Of a stretch of 64,000 nt of DNA, positions 48,190 through 57,913 are shown in pieces. This stretch comes from Thalassia testudinum. Lineage: Eukaryota > Streptophyta > Magnoliopsida > Alismatales > Hydrocharitaceae. Position 1 is the first letter of the stretch. Every line of letters begins with the position of its first letter. A model generated the notes under the pieces. That model had not been told where the DNA came from and did no database searches. It saw only the letters and a list, made by a program, of their open reading frames with translations. A program made the translations under genes and the position numbers. The stretch covers positions 19,690,501 through 19,754,500 of the forward strand of contig JAZHRO010000046.1 of assembly GCA_037157565.1 (NCBI GenBank). Reading direction: 5' to 3'.

Positions 48190-48860
48190 GACTAGTTGGA
48201 ACCCAGCTTGATCCAGCTCACCATAGCTGGAACCTAGCTTACTTGAACTAGGGTTAGCTCATCCCAGCTCCATTCAGCTAATCTCAGCTGGATGGCAGCT
48301 CAAGAGAGTTCACCTTAGCTCACCCTAGCTCAAGTCAGCTCAGATCCAGCTCAACTTAGCTGAGTCTAGCTCATCTCAGCTCCCACTAGTTCACAGGGAG
48401 CTCTAGCTAGCTCAGCTGAGTTGACAGGAGTTCACCCCAGCTCAGATCCAGCTACATCCAGGTCCCCTCAACTCCAGCCAGCTGAAGAAGAATTCATCTC
48501 AGCTCAGGAAGCTCAAGTCCAGCTCCCGGGGATTCAGCTTAGCTCATCTCAGTTGAGCTAAGCTACCTTAGCTGCCTCAACCAGCTTGATTCTCCCCGAT
48601 AGCACCAGACCTAGCTCACCTTAGCTCATTTTGGTAGAAGCTAGCTCACTTTAGCTTGGGTTAGCAACTAGCAAAGAACTAGCAAGCTAAGCCAGCTAGA
48701 GTAGCCCCATGCCAGCCTCTTCAGCAGCAGCCAGCTCCAGCTCCAGCTCCAGACTTCTTCTCCTCAGCTCCCTCCTCCAAACCTTAGCTCCAACACCTTC
48801 TCCTCTACTCCTCCATTAGCTAAGCTAGCTTAGCTTAGCTTAGCTTAGCTATGCTCCAAC
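48190..48860. repeat. AGCT-rich array in U3
   Basis: Dense AGCT tetranucleotides (typically CCAGCTCA, TTAGCTCA, AGCTTAGCTTAGCT), often 8-15 bp apart without a fixed unit. Also at 59258-59928 and, diverged, at 63290-64000. Confidence 0.85.
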
Positions 48861-48990
48861 TTCCTTGGCTTGTACTACCCCAAAAACCCACCTACCAACT
48901 CTACCCAACTAGCTCCACCTAAGCTCCACATAAGCTAACCTACTTGGCACCAACCTAACGTACCCACCACCTCCAAAAGACACCTAAAAT

Positions 48991-49216
48991 TGGCGCCAAA
49001 AACTACCCATAACCACCCCTTAATGGCGCCACTTTTCCCTCCAAAATCCCCCCCTCATCTCCACCACACAATCCTCCTTGAATCCATCTCCACCATCCAC
49101 CTAACCCTCCTTCTAGAAGACCCCATGTTGGCGCCAACATGGGGGTGTCTCTCCACCACCAAAAGACACCAACACCACCATAACCACCCCCTTTAACACC
49201 CCTTGAGGTGGCGCCA
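48991..49216. promoter_or_regulatory. Four TGGCGCCA motifs upstream of the TATA box
   Basis: TGGCGCCA at 48991, 49024, 49129 and 49209; three lie within TTGGCGCC or GGCGCCAA contexts that fit the plant E2F consensus (WTTSSCSS). TGGCGCC is also the first 7 nt of the primer site. Repeated in the 3' LTR and, at four sites, in the minus LTR at 62949-63230. Confidence 0.55.
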
Positions 49217-49305
49217 ACTAACCCTAGCCATAGGATCACCAACCACCCTCATCCTTCCATCCTAGCCCTCCATTTCAAGGGGTACCTTAACCCCCCATCC
49301 TACCC

Positions 49306-49314
49306 TATAAAAAG
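49306..49314 (+). promoter_or_regulatory. TATA box of 5' LTR
   Basis: TATAAAAAG after a C-rich stretch, about 90 bp downstream of the last TGGCGCCA. The counterpart in the 3' LTR is at 60374-60382. Confidence 0.65.
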
Positions 49315-50128
49315 ACCACTACCCACCACCATTGAAGCCATCCTTGGCTAGCCATTTCACTCTCATATTCCACCAAGAATCCCACGTCCAAAAGAGAAGA
49401 AGATTAAGGGGATATTCTGTCCCCTTGGTGCCTTCCCCTCTTCCCTTCTCTCTTGGGTCACGCCAGCCAAAGGAGAAGCCAGGCAAGGAAGATCTTGGAG
49501 GAGATCTTGAAGGTGGTCACGCCACCTTGGAGGAGTTTTAAGGGTGGTGCACGCCCACCCCTTTGGAGAGAGCATTAAAGGTGGTAGCTTCCACCTTGGA
49601 GGAGCTCTCAAGGAAGGAGAAGAAGGAGGCCCTCTTTTCAAGCCAAGGAGCAGCTAGGCTTGGAGCAAGAAGACAACCTTCTTCACCATTGTTACAAGAG
49701 GATTTGTGTTTCTTTTCTTGCTTTTAAATTGTTCAATTCTAGTAGAAGCTTTCCTCTACTTGTCCTTGAAAAGAACACTCATTCTACTCAATCAAAAATT
49801 GCCTTCTTTTAAGCTTTTTATTGCAGTTGTTTGTTTTGGTTCTAGCACTTATTTCACCTCTTCTTCCTAATTACCCTAGGCCTACACTTGCCTAGAGTGA
49901 GCTTAGGAAGAAGATATTTCTATCTTTTAGATTTTTAATCATTTGTAGGTGTTAGTTCTTTTCGCTACAATCTGCCGTTTGCCCTCGTCTTTTCAAAATA
50001 CAAAAAAATTACATATTGAAAAATATTAAAAAGAAAGTTGAGATTGTATTCCAAGCAAGAGAATCATTATTGCAATTTTTGCCTCCTTGGACGACCCTAG
50101 ATACTCCCCTATCTAGGATATAAATTTT

Positions 50129-50287
50129 AAAAGTGAAAGCGGATTCGCGTGTTACAACGACGTAAAAAAAACTGCTTTTACAAATCACGCGTATTTCGCC
50201 ATCACTTTAAGTGATGGCGAAATACGCGTGATTTGTAAAAGCAGTTTTTTTTACGTCGTTGTAACACGCGAATCCGCTTTCGCTTTT
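50129..50287. repeat. 79-bp fold-back of the LTR end before the primer site
   Basis: 50209-50287 is the reverse complement of 50129-50207 around a single central base (50208). There is one mismatch, at 50134, where the 3' LTR has the matching base. The right arm ends exactly where the primer site begins. In A, B2, K and the family E element the gap between LTR and primer site is only 2-3 nt. Confidence 0.9.
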
Positions 50288-50305
50288 TGGCGCCGTTGCC
50301 GGGGA
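50288..50305 (+). other. Primer-binding site, tRNA-Asp type (complete element)
   Basis: TGGCGCCGTTGCCGGGGA, perfect 18-nt tRNA-Asp complement. Confidence 0.95.
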
Positions 50306-51871
50306 GGCACGGCTTTGCATTAACTCATTTTCTCTTGCTTGAAGTGGATCTCATCCCCTTCTCTTTCTTTCTTTTGTGTGTGCAGGAACTACAGCGGGAA
50401 AGCGGGAATCTGGAAGCGAGAGCTTAAAGATCCTTTTCTTCCCGCGAAAATTCAGGTTGGTTCCTCTTTCTAGTCACATAATTAATTAAAACTACCAAAA
50501 ATATATTAAACTTGGCTTTCAGGACCCTAAACACTTAAATTAAGTGGAGTGGTGCATTTTAAAATCATTGTTTGCTTGTATGCTTCTTTAGCACCATTCC
50601 ATTGCAAGTATTGGTGTTCTGTTTTTCGGGTCTAGATTTCTGTCCAGACTTGAAAAATCGATTCCTAACACCACAGGCCTCCTAAAATCATAAAATTTCA
50701 TAGAGTGATTTCCAATTAAGTTTGGAACATCTGTTCCAAATTTCAGATCAATTGGATTTGTATTTAATTTTTAAAAATTCGTGGATTACAGAGGGGTCAC
50801 ACCCTCTAATCTTCCTGTTTTGCTACTGTCCACGAATTTTCAGAATTTTTATACTCATCCAATTTTTGTGAAATTTATCTTGTTGGAATCCCTGTGAAAT
50901 TTTACATATCATATAAAATCATAAAAATTTTCTGAGGTCGGTGGAAATACTGAAAAGTCTATAATACCCACGGGTATTATTTCTGGACTTTGACACCAGT
51001 ACAATTAAAAATTCAAAACTATTATCAAACAAATTCCTAAAATCTTACAAAAATCTTTTCTGGAATTCTTGTTTGATTTTCTTCAAAGTAGTGGTGTTGT
51101 TTGACTTGTTTGGACCACTACTTAATTCTGAAAGCTAAAAATAATTCATTGGTAGTTAAATTTCTGTCTTAGGGATAATTGGCTTAGGGTTTCTTCTTTC
51201 TCTTTAGAGACTCAATTAAAAGGAAATATACAATCACACATACAACTGGTCTTTCCTTTGATTGTGAACTTTCAAACTCGTTTGAAAACTTAAAGAGAAA
51301 AACCCTAAAATTCATTTAGTTAAATCACATCCTAAAAGACAAAAATACAAAAAATTGTGTGACAACTTGATTTTCATTGGAGCCACTCTCCAATTCCTGC
51401 ACACACACAAAAAAAATCAAATAACAGGGCAACAACCCAATAAACGCCCTCCACATTCCGTGTGCACTATAGCATCCTAGACCTAATTAAAATTTGTAGC
51501 AACTTGACCCCTAAGGCTTTATCAACTTAGGCTTGCTATTTAGGTCTTAAGTTTTCTTTAGTTAGTACCAATTCTGTCATCTGTATCTGGTGTTCAGGCT
51601 GAGGGGCCGTGTCAAACGACCAGGCGCGGGTTTGTACAAGCACCTGGGGTTTTCCCTGGGAAACGTTTGGGCCCAAACCTCCCCTTAAGCAACTTGGCTA
51701 GATTTGTTGATAGAACGAGTATTCACTATTGACTACTTATTTCCTATATAGACCAAGTCTTAGGTTATTATTAGGGAGTCACATTTAAGTTAGGTCTAGT
51801 TTGTTTGTTTGATTGCACACTTTCTCTCATCTCTATCTCTTCTCCTCCCCTCCATTTCTTCCAAGTAGTGC
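50306..51871 (+). other. Leader of the complete element
   Basis: About 1.57 kb, AT-rich, with no supported ORF. A packaging signal would be expected here but none is recognisable from sequence alone. A TAG immediately upstream of 51872 closes the gag frame on its 5' side. Confidence 0.6.
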
Positions 51872-53770
51872 ATGCACAGGCGACGGTCCCAAAAGCCACA
51901 CCTTGAGGGACCATCTGATTTCGCCCCCCGTAGCAAGAAATCATTGTTTTCTTCCCCCTCGTCTTCTAGAAAAATGGAAAACCCAGGAAGCCGTCAAAAA
52001 AATTCTGCTTCCACTTCTAACCCGTCAGCCGACCCACAAGCTGACTCCACCCTCCCTCACCTTCCTAACTTGGAGCAACCAGAAATATCAGCAGGGCCAG
52101 GTGGCCCTCCAATTATAACCCATAATACAAATCCCTTTGCATTAATGGTCGACCATTTGGCTCGGCTACAACAAAATCAAGAAGATCTAGCTAGGACTGT
52201 CACGAACCTAGCTAATCAAGGACAAAATCCACCACCTCGCCAACAGCCTGTCGTTCCTCTTAAGGATTTCTATGATCCTTCCAATTATGAGGAAAGACCA
52301 GGGGTGGTCATTCCACAAGGGGATTTTGAAATCAAACCCGCTATTCTAAACCTTATCAAGCATTTTCATGGTCTTCCAAGAGAGGACCCTTTTTGTCATC
52401 TCGAGGAATTAACTGTCCTCGCTCAAACCACTCGTTCCCGCCATGTGCAGGAAGACATGTGGTTAATGAGACTCTTTCCTCTCTCTCTCAAAGACAAAGC
52501 ATCACATTGGTTTAGAACAGTTGGGCGTCCTATTACCACCTGGCCCCAATTAAAAAGTGCTTTTCTTAAAAAAAATTTTCCGATCGGTCGAACAAATGCA
52601 TTAAGAAGATCTATAACGACCTTTCAACAAAAAATTGGTGAACCCCTCCATGAAGCCTGGGAAAGATTTCAGGAACTTCTAAGAAGTTGTCCCCACCATG
52701 AAATTCCACAATGGCAGCTAGTGCAGATCTTCTATCATGGATTAGAAGATCAATTAAAACGATTTGTGGATGCCTCATGTGGGGGCAATTTTCTTAACAA
52801 AGACGCCGAAAGTGCCTATCTTCTCTTTGAAGAAATGAGTGAAAACTCATTTAACATGACTTCAATGGACACTTTTGGCAGATCACAAAACCCCAGACAT
52901 GGAGTCCATGAAATTGACTCCAAAACCACCTCTGTTCCAGTCACACAAGATGATTTATATATGTTAGCTCAACGACTGGACCAGATGCAAATTCACCAAA
53001 AGAAAATAGAAGAAAAGCTCACAAACAAACAAGCTCCACACGTCCACTCTCCACACACTAACCCCCCACACATTCTCCGAAGAGAGAATCTACACAATAT
53101 CGATGCCACATCTGTTGACCAGCAATTCCCCGCTGATTTCCCGCAAGATTTAACTGGGAATTTTGACCAAAATATTGTTGATTCCACCTCGGAAACTATT
53201 TATGCTCTCCAGGAGCAATTTAGAAACCCCTCCAACATTTCCAATCAAAATTGGAGGACTAACCCGAATCACTCCTGGAAAAACCCGAATCCTATTCCTT
53301 TTCCCAAACAAAACTATTTTGGGAATTATGGGCAACCTTTGTATCAACCTGGACCATCCCAGGATGATATTAATAATCAGGTCATGAAAACTCTGCAAGG
53401 AATGCAGACTCAAATGACAGAAGTAACCCGCATGGTTACCAATTTACAACAACAAGTTAAGGTTACTCCTGATCATCGACCTATTGGGAATTTACCATCC
53501 CAACCCATGCCCAACCCAAACAATCAAAGGAGTCAATGCCAAGGTGGATATCACAGTCAACCTATTCATCCAGCACCTCAGCATCCGCCGGGTTTCAATA
53601 ACAGCCAGGCTCCCCGTCCTCACCCTAGAAACAACCAGACTGCAAATGCAGTTACCTTGAGGAATGGGAAAACCACTCAAAATACCCTGCCTGTTAAAGA
53701 AACCCGCTCTAATGACACACAGATTAACTCTTCCCCTCCTATTGTTCAGGAACCAATTCACGCAAAATAG
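51872..53770 (+). CDS. gag: Gag of the complete element
   Basis: 632 codons ending in TAG. The first ATG (51872) follows a stop by one codon. Met35 at 51974 has a better context (AAAAATGG), so it may be the real start. Residues 1-70 are Ser/Pro-rich. Residues 150-330 are the retrotransposon gag domain (FEIKPAILNLIKHFHGLP, LFPLSLKDKASHWF, CPHHEIPQWQLVQIFYHGL, ASCGGNFL). Residues 345-385 contain a possible coiled coil (LAQRLDQMQIHQKKIEEKL), and the tail is rich in Asn, Gln and Pro. No CCHC zinc knuckle is present, unlike B2. The protein would form the virus-like particle. The following pol is in the same frame, so the TAG is either a mutation or a readthrough site. Confidence 0.9.
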   Translation: MHRRRSQKPHLEGPSDFAPRSKKSLFSSPSSSRKMENPGSRQKNSASTSNPSADPQADSTLPHLPNLEQPEISAGPGGPPIITHNTNPFALMVDHLARLQQNQEDLARTVTNLANQGQNPPPRQQPVVPLKDFYDPSNYEERPGVVIPQGDFEIKPAILNLIKHFHGLPREDPFCHLEELTVLAQTTRSRHVQEDMWLMRLFPLSLKDKASHWFRTVGRPITTWPQLKSAFLKKNFPIGRTNALRRSITTFQQKIGEPLHEAWERFQELLRSCPHHEIPQWQLVQIFYHGLEDQLKRFVDASCGGNFLNKDAESAYLLFEEMSENSFNMTSMDTFGRSQNPRHGVHEIDSKTTSVPVTQDDLYMLAQRLDQMQIHQKKIEEKLTNKQAPHVHSPHTNPPHILRRENLHNIDATSVDQQFPADFPQDLTGNFDQNIVDSTSETIYALQEQFRNPSNISNQNWRTNPNHSWKNPNPIPFPKQNYFGNYGQPLYQPGPSQDDINNQVMKTLQGMQTQMTEVTRMVTNLQQQVKVTPDHRPIGNLPSQPMPNPNNQRSQCQGGYHSQPIHPAPQHPPGFNNSQAPRPHPRNNQTANAVTLRNGKTTQNTLPVKETRSNDTQINSSPPIVQEPIHAK

Positions 53771-55546
53771 GGCAACCCTGCCCCATTTCCACAAGCCCTC
53801 CACTCTTCAAAAAAGAAAAAAACAAAATCTGAGCCCACTGAGAAGGAATTAATGGATTTATTTGGGCAAGTAGAAATTAATATCCCTATCCTAGATGCCA
53901 TTAAGTATATCCCTGCCTATGCAAAATTCTTAAAAGATTTATGTACTCCAAAAAGGCAGCCCAAGAATTTAGGAAAGGTGATTCTTCCAGAGACAGTCAG
54001 CTCAGTTGTGCAAAGCCGACTGCCTCTTAAGAGAAAAGATCCCGGTGCCCCCCTAATCCAAGTTATCATTAATGATACCTCATTTGATCGCGCTCTGTTG
54101 GATCTTGGTGCCTCAATTAATCTTATCCCCACAATTATTTTTGAGGAATTTAAGATCGGTGAATTGAAACCTGTTGAGGTTACTCTCCAATTAGCCGACC
54201 GATCTACGATTAAACCAAGGGGAATTGTTGAAGATGTTCTTGTCCGGGTCAAAGATTGTCTATTCGCAGTAGACTTTTTAGTCCTGGACATAGAGGTACC
54301 TGAAGCACTTAAGTTTGCCCCCATTATTCTTGGAAGACCATTCTTGGCCACCGCCCGCGCCAATATTGATTGTGATTCTGGAAAGATGAAGATCATGTGT
54401 GGTGGTGAATCTGTAACCCTAGACACTTTTCAAGCCTCTAGGCGATTCCAGGAACCAGATTTCTTTGATGATTCGGATTCAGAAATAGAAAACATTGTGG
54501 AAGAAACATTGCAGATTTCCCAATTAGGTTCCTGTTTTGCTGTAAGTACGGTTCCTGAACAATCTACTTTTTCTCACCCTTCCACCTCAACTACACAACC
54601 AGCTAACATTCCAGCTGACCCTTTCACTCTCACCTCACCTCTAACCCACAAAGCAGAAACTCTTTCGGAACCGGGCCTACAATTGGAATTAAAACCTTTG
54701 CCCGATTCACTTAAATATGTTTTCCTGGGTCCAAATCAGACCCTGCCCCTGATTATAAATTCTGGACTCACTGGGGCACAAGAGCACAAACTTCTCCAGG
54801 TTTTGAGTAAATATCGAAAAGCTATTGGCTGGACCCTTTCTGATCTTAAAGGCATTCATCCGTCCTATTGTACGCACCGTATATTTTTAGAGGACGATTC
54901 TCGCCCCTCCCGCCAACCACAAAGGCGCTTGAATCCTAGTATGCAGGAGGTGGTAAAAAAGGAGATTATTAAGTGGCTGGATGCTGATATCATCTACCCC
55001 ATTTCTGACAGCTCCTGGGTTAGTCCAACTCAAGTTGTCCCCAAAAAGGCTGGACTAACAGTTGTCACCAATGAAAAGGGGGAAAATATAGCCACTCGAA
55101 CCGCTTCTTCTTGGCGCGTGTGTATAGATTATCGAAAATTAAACACCGCCACTAAGAAGGATCATTTCCCGCTCCCTTTTATTGATCAAATCTTGGAGCG
55201 GTTAGCCGGACGGGAATTTTACTATTTTTTGGACGGTTATTCTGGCTATAATCAAGTAGCGGTTCGTCCTGAGGACCAGGATAAAACAACTTTCACCTGC
55301 CCCTTCGGAACCTTTGCTTTCCGAAGAATGCCCTTCGGTCTTTGCAACGCACCTGCGACTTTTCAAAGGTGCATGCTTGCAATTTTTTCAGACCTGGTAG
55401 GTGAATGTTTAGAAGTTTTTATGGATGACTTCTCTATTTTTGGAGATTCTTTTGATCATTGCCTCAAAAATCTTGAAAGAACCCTCCAAAAGTGCATAGA
55501 AGTTAACCTGGTCCTCAGCTGGGAAAAAAGCCATTTCATGGTCTAA
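53771..55546 (+). pseudogene. pol: Pol part 1: aspartic protease and reverse transcriptase
   Basis: In frame with gag, with no ATG until 53852. Counting from there, protease active site LLDLGAS is at 82-88, ADRS at 115-118, and ILGRPFLAT at 159-167. An acidic/Ser linker (200-275) follows. RT then runs from about 350: WVSPTQVVP, WRVCIDYRKLN, FLDGYSGYNQ (catalytic Asp at 461), PFGLCNAPATFQ, FMDD (523-526), LSWEKSHFMV. All RT catalytic residues are present. TAA at 55544-55546 replaces what is Gln or Arg in relatives (HFMVQ, HFMVR), consistent with CAA to TAA. Confidence 0.9.
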
Positions 55547-56284
55547 GAAGGTATTGTCTTGGGCCATGTTATTTCTAAACAAGGAATTGCGGTAGATAAA
55601 GCAAAAATAGATGCTATATCTAAGCTCCCACCGCCCACTACTGTCAAACAAATCAGATCCTTTTTGGGTCATGTGGGTTTCTATCGTCGATTCATACAAA
55701 ACTTTTCCCAAATCTCCAAGCCTTTAAGTCAGCTTCTTACTAAAGACCAGCCATTTGATTTTAATAATAAGTGCCTGGAGAGTTTTTTGAGGTTGAAGAA
55801 AGAGGTTACTGAGGCACCAATATTGCAGGGACCTGACTGGAATAGTCCCTTTGAATTAATGAAAGATGCCTCAGATTTTGCTGTAGGGGCCGTTCTAGGG
55901 CAAAGAATTGGCAAGAAACCCGTTGTGATCTATTATGCTAGCAAAACCCTTGATGACGCACAACGGAATTACACGGTTACTGAAAAGGAACTTCTTGCCA
56001 TTGTATTTGCCTTGGAAAAATTTAGATCTTATCTGTTGGGGTCACGTGTCACTGTTTATACAGACCACTCAGCAATTAAATATTTGCTGACTAAGAAAGA
56101 TGCGAAACCCCGCCTTATCCGTTGGATTCTGCTGCTCCAGGAATTTGACCTGGAAATCAAGGATAAGGCGGGATTGCACAATGTAGTGGCCGATCATCTC
56201 TCTCGTCTTATGACAAATGACATAATGACCCCACCAGATCAGTTCCCTGATGAAAGTATTTTAGCTGCTACAACCCTCCCTTGA
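55547..56284 (+). pseudogene. pol: Pol part 2: RT thumb and RNase H
   Basis: Continues the same frame after [31 protein letters not shown] (RT connection), then RNase H with [37 protein letters not shown] and [10 protein letters not shown], the acidic residues of the active site. TGA at 56282-56284 stands where relatives have the Trp of PWY, a TGG to TGA change. RNase H would remove template RNA during reverse transcription. Confidence 0.9.
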
Positions 56285-57577
56285 TTTGCACCCATTGCAA
56301 ACTACTTAGCAACAGAACAAATCCCCGCTGATTGGCCAAAAACAAAACGGGATAAGTTCTTTGCTGATATTAAATATTATTTTTGGGAGGAGCCCGACCT
56401 TTTCCGCATTTGTGCCGATCAGGTTATTCGACGATGTGTCCCTGATTCTGAAATCCATGATATCTTAACACATTGTCACTCAATGGCCTGTGGCGGACAT
56501 TTTTCGGGCAAGAAAACTGCAGCTAAAATCCTTAATGCAGGATTTTATTGGCCCATCTTGCACAAAGATGCTCATGACTTCGTTCGGTCCTGTGTGCGTT
56601 GCCAGAGCATCGGCAACATGACTCGAAAGGATATGATGCCCCTTAATCCTATTTTAGAGGTTAAAATTTTCGATGTTTGGGGCATCGACTTCATGGGACC
56701 GTTCATCAACTCTGGTGGGTATTTGTATATATTAGTCGCAGTAGACTATGTTTCTAAATGGATAGAAGCAATACCCACCCGCACTAGTGATCACCGTGTG
56801 GTCGAATTTCTTAAGAAAAATATTTTCTCAAGATTCGGCATACCAAAAGCCATTATCAGTGACGGAGGCTCACATTTCACCCACTCACAATTCCGTCACC
56901 TCCTTTCTAAATACGGGGTTAATCATAAAATTTCCACACCATATCACCCCCAAACTAATGGCCAGGCTGAAGTTTCTAACCGGGAAATTAAAAATATTCT
57001 ACAAAAGACGGTTAGGTCCGACCGTAAAGACTGGTCCACCAAATTGGACGACGCTTTATGGGCCTACCGTACCGCTTTTAAAACTCCGCTTGGCATGTCT
57101 CCCTTCCGTCTGATTTTCGGGAAGGCATGCCATCTCCCGGTAGAATTAGAACATAGGGCTTTTTGGGCAATAAAACAACTTAATATGGATTTATCTGATG
57201 CCGGTAACCATAGAAAATTACAATTAACTGAATTGGAAGAATTACGTAATTTTTCCTATGAAAATGCGAGGATTTATAAAGACCGAACAAAGAAATTTCA
57301 CGATAAATATATTGTTCGGAAACACTTTGACGTTAATCAACGTGTTTGGCTTTTCGATGCGAGATTACGTCTTTTTCCTGGCAAATTAAAATCTAAATGG
57401 ACCGGCCCCTTTATTGTCCATAAAACATATCCATACGGCGCTGTTGACCTTTTTGATCCACAAACTAATTCGATATTTCAAGTCAATGGCCAGCGTTTAA
57501 AGCCCTATTTTGACCATACGCCTAAAATTCCATCTGAATCTTTTAATTTTACTGAGCCAACCACCCTTGATCACTAG
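56285..57577 (+). pseudogene. pol: Pol part 3: integrase
   Basis: Same frame after TGA. The HHCC zinc finger (H and H before 56510, CVRC near 56600) is followed by the catalytic core WGIDFMGPF (Asp), IISDGGSHF (Asp), and [17 protein letters not shown] (Glu), so D-D-E is intact. Then [17 protein letters not shown] and a C-terminal region ending [10 protein letters not shown], with no chromodomain, as expected for Athila-type elements. It ends at TAG 57575-57577. Integrase would insert the cDNA with a 5-bp duplication, as seen here. Confidence 0.9.
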
Positions 57578-57856
57578 TACACATCACGCCCGGCTGAATG
57601 GCGTAAAAGATAGCACTAGATGGGAGGTAACCCATCATTTTCTTGTTTTCCTTTTTTTTCTTTTTCCAGGTTTTGTTCATCCTAAACCCGGCCGTCATCA
57701 CTAAGGTGATCCCTTTTCCCTCCTAATGCATGAGGACATGGCATATCTTAAGCATGGGGGGGTGTTTTTAAATTTTTATGATCGATTCAGGATGTTCAAA
57801 ACCTAAAAACATGCAATTTTCTTTAATTTATTTCCTGCTTGCATACCAAAAAAAAA

Positions 57857-57913
<57 letters not shown>

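Larger units (their letters stand above)
47962..50204 (+). repeat. 5' LTR of the complete element
   Basis: TGATAAACACC...CGCCATCA. U3 contains the AGCT-rich block, four TGGCGCCA motifs and a TATAAAAAG box; U5 is AT-rich. Differences from the 3' LTR include A/G near 48126, T/C near 48144, C/T near 48227, G/C near 48462, G/T near 48537, G/C near 49647 and T/C at 50134. Confidence 0.95.

Noticed and set aside
48190..48860. CRISPR-like or satellite array
   Set aside because: AGCT sites have no fixed unit or spacer length; plant nuclear context.
48990..49641. ORFs repeated at 60058-60709
   Set aside because: They are identical only because they are in the two LTRs. They lie across the U3/promoter region, with Pro/His/Thr-rich translations from C-rich sequence.
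50288..50305. tRNA gene
   Set aside because: Only 18 nt complementary to tRNA-Asp; it is a primer-binding site.
53852..57577. Endogenous pararetrovirus (caulimovirus-like) copy
   Set aside because: Presence of integrase, LTRs, a target duplication and protease-RT-RNase H-integrase order identify a Ty3/gypsy element.
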